A stretch of DNA of 64,000 nucleotides from Sequoia sempervirens. Lineage: Eukaryota > Streptophyta > Pinopsida > Cupressales > Cupressaceae. The position numbers and the translations under genes are program-made. The DNA is taken from NCBI GenBank assembly GCA_007258455.2, contig VDFB02252616.1, positions 117,878,128-117,942,127 of the forward strand, in the 5' to 3' direction. Position 1 is the first letter of the stretch; each line of letters starts with the position of its first letter. The notes under the pieces were generated by a model. The model did no database searches, was not told where the DNA came from, and saw only the letters and a program-made list of their open reading frames with translations. Of this stretch, positions 24,101 through 35,478 are shown in pieces.

Positions 24101-24316
24101 TTCATGAACTCCTTCTCACCCACCATCAAAACACTAGGCCCTTCATGCTTTGCCTTGTCTTCTTCTAGGAGAGGTGAAATTTTGTAAGTCTTCCCATCCT
24201 TCACAATGGAGTATGTGTTCTTCTCCCCATCATGCTTGGTCTTCCTATCAAACTGCCAAGGCCTATCAAAAATATATAGTTTAATACTTGTACTCAAAAT
24301 TTTGTTCATTAGATCT
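21139..24316 (-). pseudogene. Ty3/Gypsy chromovirus pol (5'-truncated, frameshifted)
   Basis: Reading right to left: a protease/linker tail (FDRPWQFDRKTKHDG, about 24,250); reverse transcriptase with LMDKGLVRKS and WRLCINSRAINRIT and, after an in-frame TGA near 23,649, [16 protein letters not shown] and the catalytic YLDD at about 23,425; RNase H (ESDASNQAIGAILSQEGRPV); integrase zinc finger (GGHFGLDKTLEQVRRFYYW, CTICQRVK) and core (VVVDIFSKMAHF, IHGLPLSIVSDRDSKF). A frameshift near 21,990 precedes AYHPQMDGKTEVVNRSLG. The C-terminus is a chromodomain (EYLVKWKGLPEEDATWMS, about 21,210-21,250), which defines the chromovirus group. Gag, most of the protease and the 5' LTR are missing, so this copy cannot transpose on its own. 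It resembles the Reina/Tekay-type branch, but that assignment is tentative. Confidence 0.93.
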
Positions 24317-24392
24317 CATACATTATAAGTCATGACATGGATCGCTATTGTAACTTTTTTGTGATTGAATAATTTATTGTTTTTATTTTCAG

Positions 24393-24804
24393 ATGTTGGT
24401 TGTGGAAACACCTCCAAATATTACAAGGGCAATGGATATCGGTGTTTCATCCACTATACAATCCTCCATGGCTCTGATAGAGGAGGTATGAGGCAAATTA
24501 ATAAATTTCAATTTACATTCGTTGTTATAGATGTTAGTTCTAGTGAAAAATCAAACCATTATTGATTCGTAGTTTAATTCCTATTTGGATGGTTTATACA
24601 AGGCTTGAGCACGCCTGAGCATCGGCTTGCAAATATTTCCATCGTGGAGAGTGATCATGAGATGGCCTTAAGTGATTATTTTGTTAAATATATTATTTCT
24701 TATAATGTAATTTCTATATATACTAATGTCTTTACTTCTTATTGTAACAGTTAAAACTTCACCAGGAGCTAAATTGTAGGAGTAGCAGCAGGAGCACTCC
24801 TTAA
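24393..24804 (+). pseudogene. 3' exons of the interrupted multi-exon gene
   Basis: An acceptor (TTTTATTTTCAG) precedes a 93-bp open exon (24,393-24,485), which starts MLVVETPPNITRAMDIG and ends LIEE before GTATGAG. It keeps phase 0, as do the upstream 69- and 66-bp exons on the far side of the chromovirus. A further candidate exon starts near 24,603 (LSTPEHRLANISIVESDHEM in one frame, but its phase does not match cleanly). The last one (24,751-24,804) after ATTGTAACAG encodes LKLHQELNCRSSSRSTP and a TAA stop. The next 600 bp look like a 3' flank with no further coding sequence. Linking these exons to 15.2-16.7 kb is inference from phase and order. Confidence 0.38.
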
Positions 24805-25434
24805 GCACAGCAGAAATGAATGACGGACTTATCGCCATCGGATCGCCAAACAAAGGGAAAGAATTTATTTCCAAAGCATGGAGAGAAATGAATTTTGATT
24901 CCAGGGCCCTTTGTTGTATGCCTAGACATGGCAATTTTGTACATATCTTGTATTGGATATATTTGACATTGTATGCCTATATGGCATTCTCGTAAGCCTA
25001 TATGGCTATTTTGTAACTATATTTTATACTTATATCGACATATATTGATGTATGTGTACATGTCTATTTGGTTAATACAAATATTTATTATCGATGGTGT
25101 CCATATTTTCTCTTTTTGACAATGTCAAAAGCATGGCTGCATACAAATTAGGAAAAAGACTTTTCCTTTTAGATTAGCAATGCATGGAAGTTTCAAAAAG
25201 TATCCTTGATATTACAAAAATATATGTGTTTATACCATAGCAGCAAAAATATTTTGGGGAAAAAATCGGCAAACCAAAAGTATAATTTTTTTTGGAAAAA
25301 TCGGGAACAAGTCTACAAAAAATCGGAAAAAAATCATATTTTAAAAAAAAGGTAAAAAAAAGTAGAACAAGAGATAAAAAAAAAAAAATTAAAAATTTAA
25401 AGGCATTTCCATAGCATAGAGATATAGAGAGAAA

Positions 25435-25660
25435 ATAAAATAAAGAGTTTAACTAATAAATTGTAAGAAATAGATTTTTGTAGTTTATATTCATATCGTT
25501 GATTACATTGCATTGCACATATTTCAAACTCAAAGCATTGCTTCACATTGCATAACTAATAACTAGATGTTGATAGATGACAAAATTTCAATTACAATAT
25601 AGTTTTTACAAAGTCATCCTAAGCAGTTATGCAGTTACTTCACATTGCATAACTAATAAC
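25435..25660 (+). repeat. Direct repeat R, copy 2
   Basis: It matches 16,680-16,900 word for word over most of its length (AATAAAGAG, TTGTAGTTTATATTCATAT, AACTCAAAGCATTGCTTC, TAACTAATAACTAGATGTTG). It also carries an internal echo of the TAACTAATAACTAG phrase near 25,650. From 24,805 to 25,434 there is AT-rich flank with poly-A stretches and no gene. Confidence 0.7.
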
Positions 25661-25984
25661 TAGGAGCAGCTCCTAATTGCATTTGCTTGTCATGGCATTC
25701 TATGAGACCACATTTCTTTGAGGCATTTTTTCAAACAATTCATTGCCTTGTCTATACTACCACATCCATGACATCAAGACAAAATATCAAAACTTAAATT
25801 ATAACTATGGATAAGATGATCTTGCATCACATGACCCAACAACTATAGCTATATGGAAGGTGATGTGTGGGAATATAAGATACATCTTTAATATTGATGT
25901 AGAAATGATATTTTCCTGTTTATTAGTGTCACCAACATCTAAGGGTATAAGCTTGTGCTCTAGTATCCTCCTCTATCATGAATA

Positions 25985-28150
25985 CTACCTCTACCTCAAG
26001 TTTAGCTTAATAAATCTATGAAATGTCCTCCTTACTAAAGATAGGATCAACCTCCTCTAGTGTGATGGGACTTAAGTCAAAGCCTAGGAATTGCTTGTAA
26101 TATAGGTAAAGTTTTTAATGAGCATAGACAAGATCATTCAAACTTTTCACTAACAATATGTTGCACCTCTTAGAGTTTATATTCTCATAAATTCTCTAAT
26201 TATTCTCAAAATTTCTCCAATTGCATTCATATTTTGAAGCACTACATGGTTGGTTGAAGACATGAATGGAAATCCTCTAAATATTTGGTATCTTAGTACT
26301 AAATATCTATCATTATGCATTTAAAATGAGAAATGAATGAATTCAATATAATTGAACTCAACTTCAAGTTTTAGATCAATGTAAAAATTTAAATTTTTAA
26401 CTTAAAGTATATGATCCTTAAAATATAATTTTACCTAGTTGCAATGCCATCTAATTTTCCTTATATATATACATTACACAATGATGTCCCCTTGCACAAT
26501 TTTGTATATATTAATCTTACATATGGTTTTTAGTTAAAGAAGAGGATCAAGTTCCATCCACTCTATAACTATGTATATAATCCACTCAAAACCTCCTCAT
26601 ATACCTTCAAATCTAAGTGGAATTAGAACACTAATTCATGAAATAAGCATTTTCAAGTAAGGGCCTTTGAAGCTGATGATGCCATCATTGATCAATAAAG
26701 TCTCATATGGGATGGTATACATACTCAATCCCAACATAGATGTATCTAATTCCCTCCTTGGCCATGTCCATGTCCTCATATGCATAGTCCACTGTGGGTT
26801 TCTTCCCATTAGGGCATCAAAGGAGGACAACTAAAGGCTTTATGAACTAAAATTATTATTAAACATTAACATAATTATTATAATAGATTAAAGAAGAGAA
26901 CATAAAATTATAAAAAAATAAAAGTCTTATAAATGATAAAATAATAAAAATGAATAAAAATAAAATGGAAAGATGAATTTACATCTATGATCTCCTTCAT
27001 TAGAAGATTTAAACTCTTCTCGTTAAAAACCCAATTCAAACCATGTCAACCCTCACATCAACATTAGAATATGAATATGTAGGACGTTTCTCTCTAACAA
27101 AATGTATTCTTTGACAAAATAAAATATTATAATGTTGAATAAAGTTCATTGGAAATTAGTTTATTCTGAAATGAGCCAACTCCCTCTTATCTATGTATTA
27201 TCTCATTAAGTTGAGGACCCAAGCATAATTATAAATGTATTCATAGAAAAACCACCATGCTCCACACATGCTCTAATCTATAATGGGATTTTACCAAGAT
27301 CCTCTAAGATGACCTATCAATTAAATGAGTAGCACAAAAAGTCCAAAATAAGGATGGGTGCTAATCATGAGAAGTATATTTGCAACAACATAATTTTATG
27401 TATTATCTATAAATATTTGATTGATTTTTTCACCCACCTCAGCTAAGAATTTCTCTAAAACCTCATGATGTAAATCGGCATTTCTATTTTTTCATAAAGT
27501 ATCAATGGATTTCAATAAAACTCTACACCTGAGGAAAACACGAGGGAATTTGAAATGCTAGTTTTAATCACTAGAGAAAAAGTTTGACATCTTAATCACT
27601 AAATTAATGGATTTAAAGAAAATCATACCACTCAATGAAGAAACAAATAAATTCAAATTTTTCCTATTCCTCCTATTTATCCAAAAAATACTCATGATTG
27701 TGTGGCCATTCATTCTCCATGTCTTAGACTACTCGTCATTTTTTGCCTTTACATCAACCACTTTTTGAGTCACAATTGAGCCCTTTATCTCTTCATTATT
27801 ATGGGATATGAACCTCACACCACAAGTAGTAATAATATATGTTATATTTTGGCAACAAGAATAACTAAAGAAAAAATTGAAATAAATAAGTATCCTAAAA
27901 AAATTAGTGTAAACTCTAAAAACCCTTAAATTTTGAAATTCTAAAAATAAAGATAAAAGATATATCTTAAAACAAAAATATAATTAATCACCTAGTTGCA
28001 TGAAATGGAAAATAACAATAGAACCAAAAGTCTCTAATCATACTCCTTATTGTATCAGGTTTGTCCTTATTGGACAACCCATGCTCTCAAGTGGTGGTTA
28101 GGAACCTAGAGTAGTACATGATGCAATATATGAATTCAATTTGATCCATA
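25985..28150 (-). pseudogene. hAT-family (DUF659 plus dimerisation domain) transposase relic
   Basis: On the minus strand, many short frames line up in order with plant hAT transposases. Near 28,050 comes FWFYCYFPFHATR, the start of DUF659. Near 27,500-27,380 are LLKSIDTL and FIDNT-NYVVANILLM, near 27,310 HLRGSW, and near 27,250-27,170 YIYNYAWVLNLMR and DKRELAHFRIN. At 26,240-25,990 is the C-terminal dimerisation domain (NWRNFENN, ENINSKRCNILLVKSLNDL, then VDPIFSKEDIS). Stops and frameshifts break it throughout, so it is long dead. Terminal inverted repeats and 8-bp target duplications were not identified. The stretch 26,640-26,830 is still open (FDALMGRNPQWTMHMRTW). Confidence 0.8.
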
Positions 28151-29778
28151 AAAGTTTTGTCCAACACTTGTACTTACATTGCTACTATCACTCATACTCG
28201 AATATCTAAGAAATGGAGGAATAAAAGAATAAGAGTCTCCATAAATGGATAATAATTCTTCTCTTTGCCTCCTTTTATTTTATTTTTTTCAATTAAATGT
28301 TTATAATTGACTCTGTACCTCATGCACAGTATTAAGACACACATATGGAACAAATTAATTTAAATTGACTAATTCCTCCCCCAAAATTTTAAAATTATAA
28401 AGTTTGTAAATCAACTCTCATTTCTTAACCGTTAGGATGATATGTTTCCAACAAGGGTCCTTTCTAATTGGGTCTAACATTAAAAAATATTATTAATTTG
28501 AAGTAGCTTATTCTATAATAACAAATAGATTCAGAAAATTAATTAACATTTAGTTTTTCTAGATGTATTATGATAAAATTTAGAAAAAAGGTTAAAATAG
28601 TTAGGGTTTGTAGCAAATTTATAAAATAATCATTAGGGTTTATTCATAAAAGTGATCAATTTTAAAAAAAAAAAAAAAACATTATGATACAAAAAAAGGA
28701 AAATGGGTTCTCTCCATTTTACCTCTTTTTTCTCATTTCATGAATCTAAATTAAATAAATGTAGAAGAAATACAATACATGAAAAATAAAAGAAAAAGAA
28801 AATTCAAAATAGGAAAATAGCTCCAACTTGATGGCAGTTTACTCCAAACTAGTGGTGGGATTTTCAAAATGCAATATAAAATTCTTTAGATGCACTAAGG
28901 ATTGTTAAAAATATACTCAAGTTGTATCCAATCAACATTTACTACAAATATGTTTACTAGTTTTGAATTTAATGGTTTTATTTTTAGCTTCAATAAAAAA
29001 AAATTCTCCTTCATAGTGCTTGCAAATGAATTGAATTCCATTCTAGAGTGTTAGAGGGTATTTTAAAAGTCTTCCATTTGAGTAATTTTATTTATTTATG
29101 CTTTATTTTTCTATTTTTATGGTCATATGTGATGGTCAAGTGTGCATGCTAAGACTCACTAGATTTGATGAATCTAGCCACACTCAAGGTACTCGAGTCC
29201 CAAGTTCTAAAACCTTGAATCAATTCAATCAACTCGGGACTCACAAAAAAAGTTTTAGCTAGTCCTACAACTTTGGCTTATACGTTAAAATGAATAATTC
29301 AATAATATATATTAAATAAGAACTAAAAATGGGATCAAATAAGTAATCTCAAGTTCTTATGTAGCAATTTATAATCATTTTCAAAGACTTACAATAATTT
29401 ATTATTTTCATAAATTTGAGGAAAATTGAAATTGTGTACAACATTTGGATTACCTTTGTAGTCACCTTTCCATCTCCAAGAAGTTACTTAAGTTGATATG
29501 GATTGTCATTCCAAAGTCTTTAGTGCTGATTGGTAAACGCACAAAGTTGTGTCACACTTTTGTCAAGGAATCAACCAACACTAATCCAAATTTTTAACTT
29601 GAATCACTAAAAAGTGGCATATATGAACTTAAATTTTGAAATGATGTAAACTAATAAAATATTTATTTTCTATTCTATTTTATGTTTGCATTTTTTTTAA
29701 TTTAAAAAATTATTTTAATGTATTTTTTTGTAAAATTGACACTGTAATTTATTGTTGATATTTTTTTGAAAAATGAAG
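28151..29778. other. AT-rich stretch without recognisable genes
   Basis: This is A/T-rich intergenic DNA with poly-A runs (for example about 28,663-28,679) and no open frame or element motif that I can support. Confidence 0.6.
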
Positions 29779-29839
29779 TTAAATGAGATGTTTAACACTA
29801 AAAGAGGGGTAAAAATTTATTCAAACTAAAATAAAGAAG

Positions 29840-30310
29840 TACAAAGCAAGGGCATTACACAACCCTGTCAATCTCCACTAAGTGGTCCAACTTTTGAGAC
29901 AGCTCTGAGGGTAATTGACCCCTATCTTTAATGTTCCAATTCTGCAAATGATCAGAGGCCCATTTGGCCAAACAATCTGAAACTTCATTCCATTCTCTAG
30001 GAATGTGATAGAAAGTAATAGATTCCAAGGAATCACACAGATTAAGAATCTATTTTATAATCAAAGCTAAATGTCAACTGACATCTTCTAATTGTTGCCT
30101 ATTCAACAAAGTCACCACCACCTGAGAATCAGATTCGCAATGATCCTTCTCCACCCAAGAGCGCAACTGCATTCCACTTCATAAAGAATGGAGAGCCTCC
30201 ATCAAGTTGTTAGTATGAAAACCCTTATAAACAGAAAAGATAAATTGAACAATCCCAAAACTATTCTGCCCAACACTCCACTTACTAGAGCATGACTAGG
30301 ATTTCCCTGA
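29840..30310 (-). pseudogene. LINE RNase H domain
   Basis: The minus strand reads ESDSQVVVTLLNRQQLEDV near 30,130-30,080, then ITFYHIPREWNEVSDCLAKW (about 30,020-29,965), ending with LSQKLDHLVEI. These match the C-terminal RNase H found in plant L1-clade LINEs, including the ESDS acidic site and the REWN/AD(C)LAK region. It is followed at higher coordinates by the zinc-finger-like region of the reverse transcriptase C-terminus (about 30,560-30,760), heavily decayed. Confidence 0.8.
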
Positions 30311-31089
30311 GAAGAACCATTTGTGTTGATTTTCAACACACCCTAAGGAGGAGGACACCAATGCTCAAGAGCCTGAGAACCTGAATGATAGATCCAAAAA
30401 AGACCATTCTTAATCAACTGAGCCCCTATTTTGAGAGTATGCCAAATCATAGATCCCCTTCCCTCTACAAGGAAGTGAGGAACAACAAAAGTGTTAACAT
30501 CCTTAAGATACTTATGGGAGAGAATACAAGCCCAAAGTTGATGCTGACTAGTACACTATCGCCAGTATAACTTGGTTGTAAGAGCTTTCCCATTCAAAAT
30601 AGTAGATCTTAAGCTAAGGCCCCGCTCCTTTTGTGGTCTGCATACAGTTTCCCACTTAACAAGACTAAACTTAGTCATCTGCAAGTTACCACTCCAAAGA
30701 AATTGTCAAGAGAGAGCATCAAATTCCCTAAGAAAATATAATGGAGCAGTCTGCACAAAACACCTATAAATAGGGAGGGCCTAGATAACAGACTTCAGAA
30801 GAGTCACTCTTGCAGCTATAGATAACCAACAATGAGTCCAATGAGTGACCTTACTACACAAATTATCAAGAAAATTATGTTAGGAAGACCTAGGATGCCT
30901 ACCAACAACAAGAGGAATACCCAAATAGACAAAGGGAAGAGACCCAATCTAAAACCTCAAAATATTTGCAATTCGTCATTGAAAATCTTTAGGAGTATTA
31001 AAAAAGTAGATAGACAACTTGTGCTCATTGACTTTCTAACTTGAAGCAACAAGGTAAATATCCAAAGCCCATCGAAAAGAAATAGTTGT

Positions 31090-31954
31090 CTAAAGACGAG
31101 CCCTCACCATAAGGGAAATATCATCAACAAACTTAAGATGAGAAAGTTGTGGCAGCGCATTACCCCAAAACCAACCATAAATATTGCCCTGGGAAACCCA
31201 AGACTTAAGAAATCTACCCAGAACCTCAGTCATAATAATAAACGGATAAGGAGAGAGAGGATCTCCCTGACGGAGGCCCCTAGAAGCCCCAAATAGCTCA
31301 AAAGGTTTCCCATTCATAATAACTAAGAAAGAGGAAGAGGTAACACCGCTCATAATCCAATTAACCAATCTAGACTAAAACCAAAGCCTAAGATATTTTT
31401 TTGCAAAAAATGCCACTTAACTATATCATAAGCTTTTTCCATGTCCAACTTGATGAACATAGATTTCTCCTTAGAAGTCGCCATAGAGTGAATGACTTTA
31501 GAAGCAACCACCACCCCATCTAGGATTTTTCTATGAGCCACAAAATTCCCTTGCTCCTCAAAGATCACAGAAGGGAGACACACCTTTAGCCTCTTTGCAA
31601 TCAATTTAGTAATAATCTTATACGCCATATTACAAAGAGAAATTATAGGTCTAAAGAATTCAAGTTGATCAACACCTTCCTTTTTAGGAATGAGAACTAG
31701 GAAAGTAGAATTCAAGGCATGAAGCATTTGTTTACTGCGAAGAGATTCCCTGGAAACCTCTAACAAATCTAGACTTATAATATCCCAAAATTCCTAAAAA
31801 AATTCAATAGGAAAACCATCTGGACTTGGAGCTTTACCCTTATTCATCCCAAAAACAACCTCTTCCAATTTAGACAAAGAAATCGGACGGATAAGGAAAT
31901 CATTCATTTCATTGGTGATCAGGGAGGGAATGCAATCAAGGATCAAATTCTCCT
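31090..31954 (-). pseudogene. LINE reverse transcriptase (C-terminal part of ORF2)
   Basis: Right to left: NKGKAPSPDGFPIEFF (about 31,850-31,800), FLVLIPKKEG, FRPIISLCNMAYKIITKLIA, KLDMEKAYDIVKWHFL, then after a frame change near 31,360 MSGVTSSSFLVIMNGKPF, SRGLRQGDPLSPYPFI and the catalytic motif as FVDD (LSHLKFVDDISLM, about 31,120). This is the standard order of fingers and palm in plant L1 reverse transcriptase. It adjoins the solo LTR insertion on its upstream (right) side. Stop codons make it inactive. Confidence 0.9.
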
Positions 31955-31959
31955 CATCT
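31955..31959. repeat. Target-site duplication, left (CATCT)
   Basis: CATCT directly precedes the TGTAACACC start of the solo LTR and is repeated directly after its TTACA end at 35,474-35,478. Confidence 0.9.
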
Positions 31960-32929
31960 TGTAACACCTCTCTAAACCCAGGCTAGTAAGGTAGCATTTT
32001 GATTTTGATTTAATATTTTAAAATGTTAAATGTTGTTATAATGAGATTAGACATTGATGGTTATATGAAAGGTTATCATGTTTAGCTATTAATCTAGATT
32101 ACATGTTTATATGATTATGGACAGGAAATGGATGATGTCATAACACTCATATTTGAGAGGCTTACGATATCATGACCCTCTTCCTGATGATTGATGTTGC
32201 CTTGACTGTATGATATATGTTATATGCACATGTACTTTGACATGTAATTGGAATGATGCAAGTACTGAGTATCGACTCCGCCTGGATCCATAGGCTTGAG
32301 CGTACTCCTATTTCCCTATGGTGGTTACTGGAGGTAGTCACAGGCCAAATTTCCCCTATCCTAGCCCACTGTACCCTGTTAGGGCAGTGTTTCCTTGTTG
32401 ATGTTTTATCGTCTGGTTACCTAACGATAATGTCCAAAGCACCTTTCAGTCATATGTCTGGAGCACCTTTCAGTTGTATGTGGTTTACCAGTATGTCTCA
32501 TTGAGGTATTTTGTTATGGTTTTCGTGAATGTGTTATGAGGCCATATATTTAATTAGTTGTCGGTGTCTTGATGTGGTTTCCTTGACATCTTTTCATGAT
32601 TTCATATATGGCATTTTATAGTATTTTATTGATGGGAGATTTGAATGGTTTTATTCATGAGATTTTAAATATGATATTTTAAATGATTTTATTAATCCAT
32701 TTTGTGAACTCTCATAGTCTTATTTAAATTTATTTGGGGGCTTTATGTATTTTAATGTTTGATGTATATTATTATTTTTTTATATGAAAGAGAGAATATT
32801 GTACATTAGTAATTTTAATTAATTTCTTTGGAGAGCATTAATAGCTTGCTTAATAAAATGCTTTATTTCATTTTTATTGTGTGGAGGAGTTAGTTAAAAT
32901 AAAATAAAAGAGGGGAAGCCTTGTTTTTG

Positions 32930-32957
<28 letters not shown>
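32930..32957. repeat. (TA)n microsatellite in the solo LTR
   Basis: A perfect TA dinucleotide run of about 14 copies. Confidence 0.95.
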
Positions 32958-32960
<3 letters not shown>

Positions 32961-33439
32961 TTTTTGTTTTGGGGGGGTTATTCTTTTGGAAAGGAAGAAA
33001 TTTTATGTTTTGGAAGGAGAAGGAAAAACCCCATGAATTGGGCAATAGAGTTGGGGAGAAATGTGAAATTTTTACTGAGAAGATTTTGTGGGCATCTGTT
33101 TGTTGATTTTAGCATGCCATTTCCTGCTTGTTGCCCCAGTTTGGAATCCAGTCGTGCTTTACAATTAGAGCATTCCTCTATTTTTGTTTTGGAGAAAATT
33201 GAGGTATTCTTCTGTTATCCTTCAATCTTGTATGGCTGGTAATTTGGGCATTTACTCATGTTTCTTGTATGGCTAAGATTTTTTTCTGATCTGGGTTATT
33301 TTAATTTTATGAAAATTAGAGGAACTCCTCTTTTTCATTTTTGTATTGCTTGAGGGTTTGAATGATAGATGTTTTAAATTCAATTTGTTGCCTTGTAGTA
33401 TTTGGTATGGAAAATTTGTGTTCATTTCTAGCAAATATG

Positions 33440-33960
33440 AAATGGGTTGAACAAAATTTGATTTATAGGTTCTTTCATATTCTTCATTTTTGCCCAATTT
33501 GTAAAAACATGTTTTTCTTTGGTGCTCATTATCCCCTTGCTAAAAACAAAATTTAAAGGTGGATTTCATGTAGAAATGCCAAGATCTCAACTGGGTCTTT
33601 GGAAAATTTTAATTATGGGCACTTTAATTTTTGCCCAAATTCGTGCCTACTTGTTAAAATGATGTTTTTCTTTGATGCTCTTTTACCGCTTGTTAGAAAT
33701 GTAAAATAAAATTGTATTCCACATAAAAACGCCCATATCTCAACTGGGTCATTGTCCGATTTTTAATCCGGACACTTTCAATTTCATGTTTTTGTCCAAC
33801 TTGGCTAAAAATGACGTTTTTCAATACTGCACCTTGTTTTTTGTCAAAAACTTGGAAACCAAAGGTAGAATTCATCTAGAAACATCAAAATTTGAATTGG
33901 GTCAAACTTAGATATCTAATCTGGGCACTTTGAATTTCTAAAAAAAAATTTATGCCCTCT
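33440..33960 (+). repeat. Diverged tandem repeats of about 150 bp in the solo LTR
   Basis: Three to four successive units share the phrases CATNTAGAAAYRYC, ATCTCAACTGGGTC, GGGCACTTT-AATTT and GTTTTTCTTTGGTGCTC. The ACTGGGTC/ATTGGGTC anchor is at about 33,588, 33,737 and 33,895. Divergence between units is high. Confidence 0.7.
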
Positions 33961-35025
33961 TTTCATTCTTTCAAGCTGCAACTAGAATCCTTGTTTTGTG
34001 CCTCCGTCACTTAGTGATTTTAACTATTTTAAAGATGGTTTTACAAGATGATTTGATGAGGTTATTACTGATTATATGATTGGTTTCTTTTATGAAATTA
34101 ATGGTGAATGTTTGAAGGGTGTGTAATCTACTTGTTGGCATTTGTGATTAGTTGTTTAAATGATTTAGTAGCAATGTTGCTTGGCTATTTTAAATGGATT
34201 TTATGATGATTTTAGTGGCTTTTCATTGTTTCATGTTTGCTATGGATTCCTCATTTGGTTAAACAAGAAGGCTTATCCATCTGTAGGGTGTTGATTTATC
34301 CATCTTTAGGGCGTTGATACGGGCATGATTGAGTCTCCTCATCTGTATGAGAGGTGCACCCGATTTCGTCTGGTGCCATCCCTTCGAGCACGCATGATGA
34401 AATTCTATCCAGTTAGCACTTTTGTACTTTATACCTCAATAGTCATGAGTAGTACCCGACATGTTATTGTATGAGCATCTTCATGTTGTGATTTTGGCTT
34501 TAATGCATTGTATTCCATGTTTGCTCTGTGTATAATGTGAGCATTGGCTATATGTTACCCTTGCCTTGTTTTCTGCTTGGGCCTTATGACTACCTCTGAG
34601 CACGGTGGGGTGGCCTCTTTTGAGTCCACATGGTAGGGAGGCGTTGCCACCACCATTGGGGACCGGTGTACAGGTTATTAGAGCACCAGTTGAAGTTGAT
34701 CCCTTTTGTACTTGTCTTATACATTGATGTATTTTATTTATTGTTATGCCTTTGTACTCTTATATATTCCTTTATGTGTTGTAATCGCTTGAGAGTGAAA
34801 ATGTAATCATATAGATTAATGACAAGAATTGTGATGTTTATATTTGGTTTACAAGTTTCGATGTTGGTATTGGACTCACTTGTATTATGATGATCATTAT
34901 GGTTTTTCCTTCAAAAAATTTCATGCAAAAATCTGAGCTTTGGTTGTATATTTCCTTCTTGTATTGGTCTACAAAGTTTTGGATCATCGACGCTTTATGT
35001 TTTTTGTTTTGTTTCACTGCTACGA

Positions 35026-35262
35026 AGTTCCAGAGCAGGAAGTTCCAAAGCAGCAGGTTTCGAAGCAGGAAGGTTCCAGAGCAGCAAGTTCCAGAGCAAG
35101 AAGGTTCTGGAGCAGGAAGTTCTGGAGCAGCAGGTTCCAGAGTAGGAAGTTCTGGAGCAAGAAGTTCTGGAGCAGGGAGCTCCAGAGTAGCAGGAAGTTC
35201 CGGAGCAAGAAGTTCCAGAGCAAGAAGTTCCAGAGCAAGGGGTTCCAAAGCAAAAGTTCTGG
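35026..35262 (+). repeat. 15-bp minisatellite (GTTCYRGAGCARSAR)
   Basis: About 15 tandem units alternate GTTCCAGAGCAGGAA, GTTCTGGAGCAAGAA and GCTCCAGAGTAGCAG. The unit length is a multiple of three and stop codons are rare, so frames on both strands stay open across it. It is a repeat and not a gene. It lies about 200 bp before the LTR 3' end. Confidence 0.85.
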
Positions 35263-35473
35263 AGCTATCTTATTTGCTCCTGTTTGGATTTTTCTCTGGA
35301 GGGTGGATTAGTCCTCTCCTTTGGGTTGTGTATAGCCATGCTTGACCATGTTTTTTGTTGTTATATCGTATTAGCAACTACTTTATGTGTAATTTATTTT
35401 GTATGTTTTCAAAAAAAATTATCTAGTCCTCTTTTGGCTCTTACCCATTGAGGTTGCATAGCGAAATGTTACA

Positions 35474-35478
35474 CATCT
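35474..35478. repeat. Target-site duplication, right (CATCT)
   Basis: Identical to 31,955-31,959. It marks the right end of the solo LTR. Confidence 0.9.

Larger units (their letters stand above)
31960..35473 (+). mobile_element. 3,514-bp solo LTR (Ty3/Gypsy type) inserted in the LINE
   Basis: It starts TGTAACACCTC and ends ATGTTACA, giving TGTAAC/GTTACA terminal inverted repeats, and is flanked by a perfect 5-bp CATCT duplication inside the LINE ORF2. There is no primer-binding site, polypurine tract or pol sequence, so it is a single LTR left by LTR-LTR recombination. TGTAACACC is the usual start of long chromovirus-type LTRs. The inside holds a (TA) microsatellite, a set of about 150-bp tandem repeats and a 15-bp minisatellite. 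Open frames within it are by-products of these repeats. Confidence 0.9.

Noticed and set aside
34838..35345. Ser/Gly/Ala-, Leu- and Phe-rich open frames of 120-150 codons
   Set aside because: All arise from the 15-bp minisatellite, whose length is a multiple of three.
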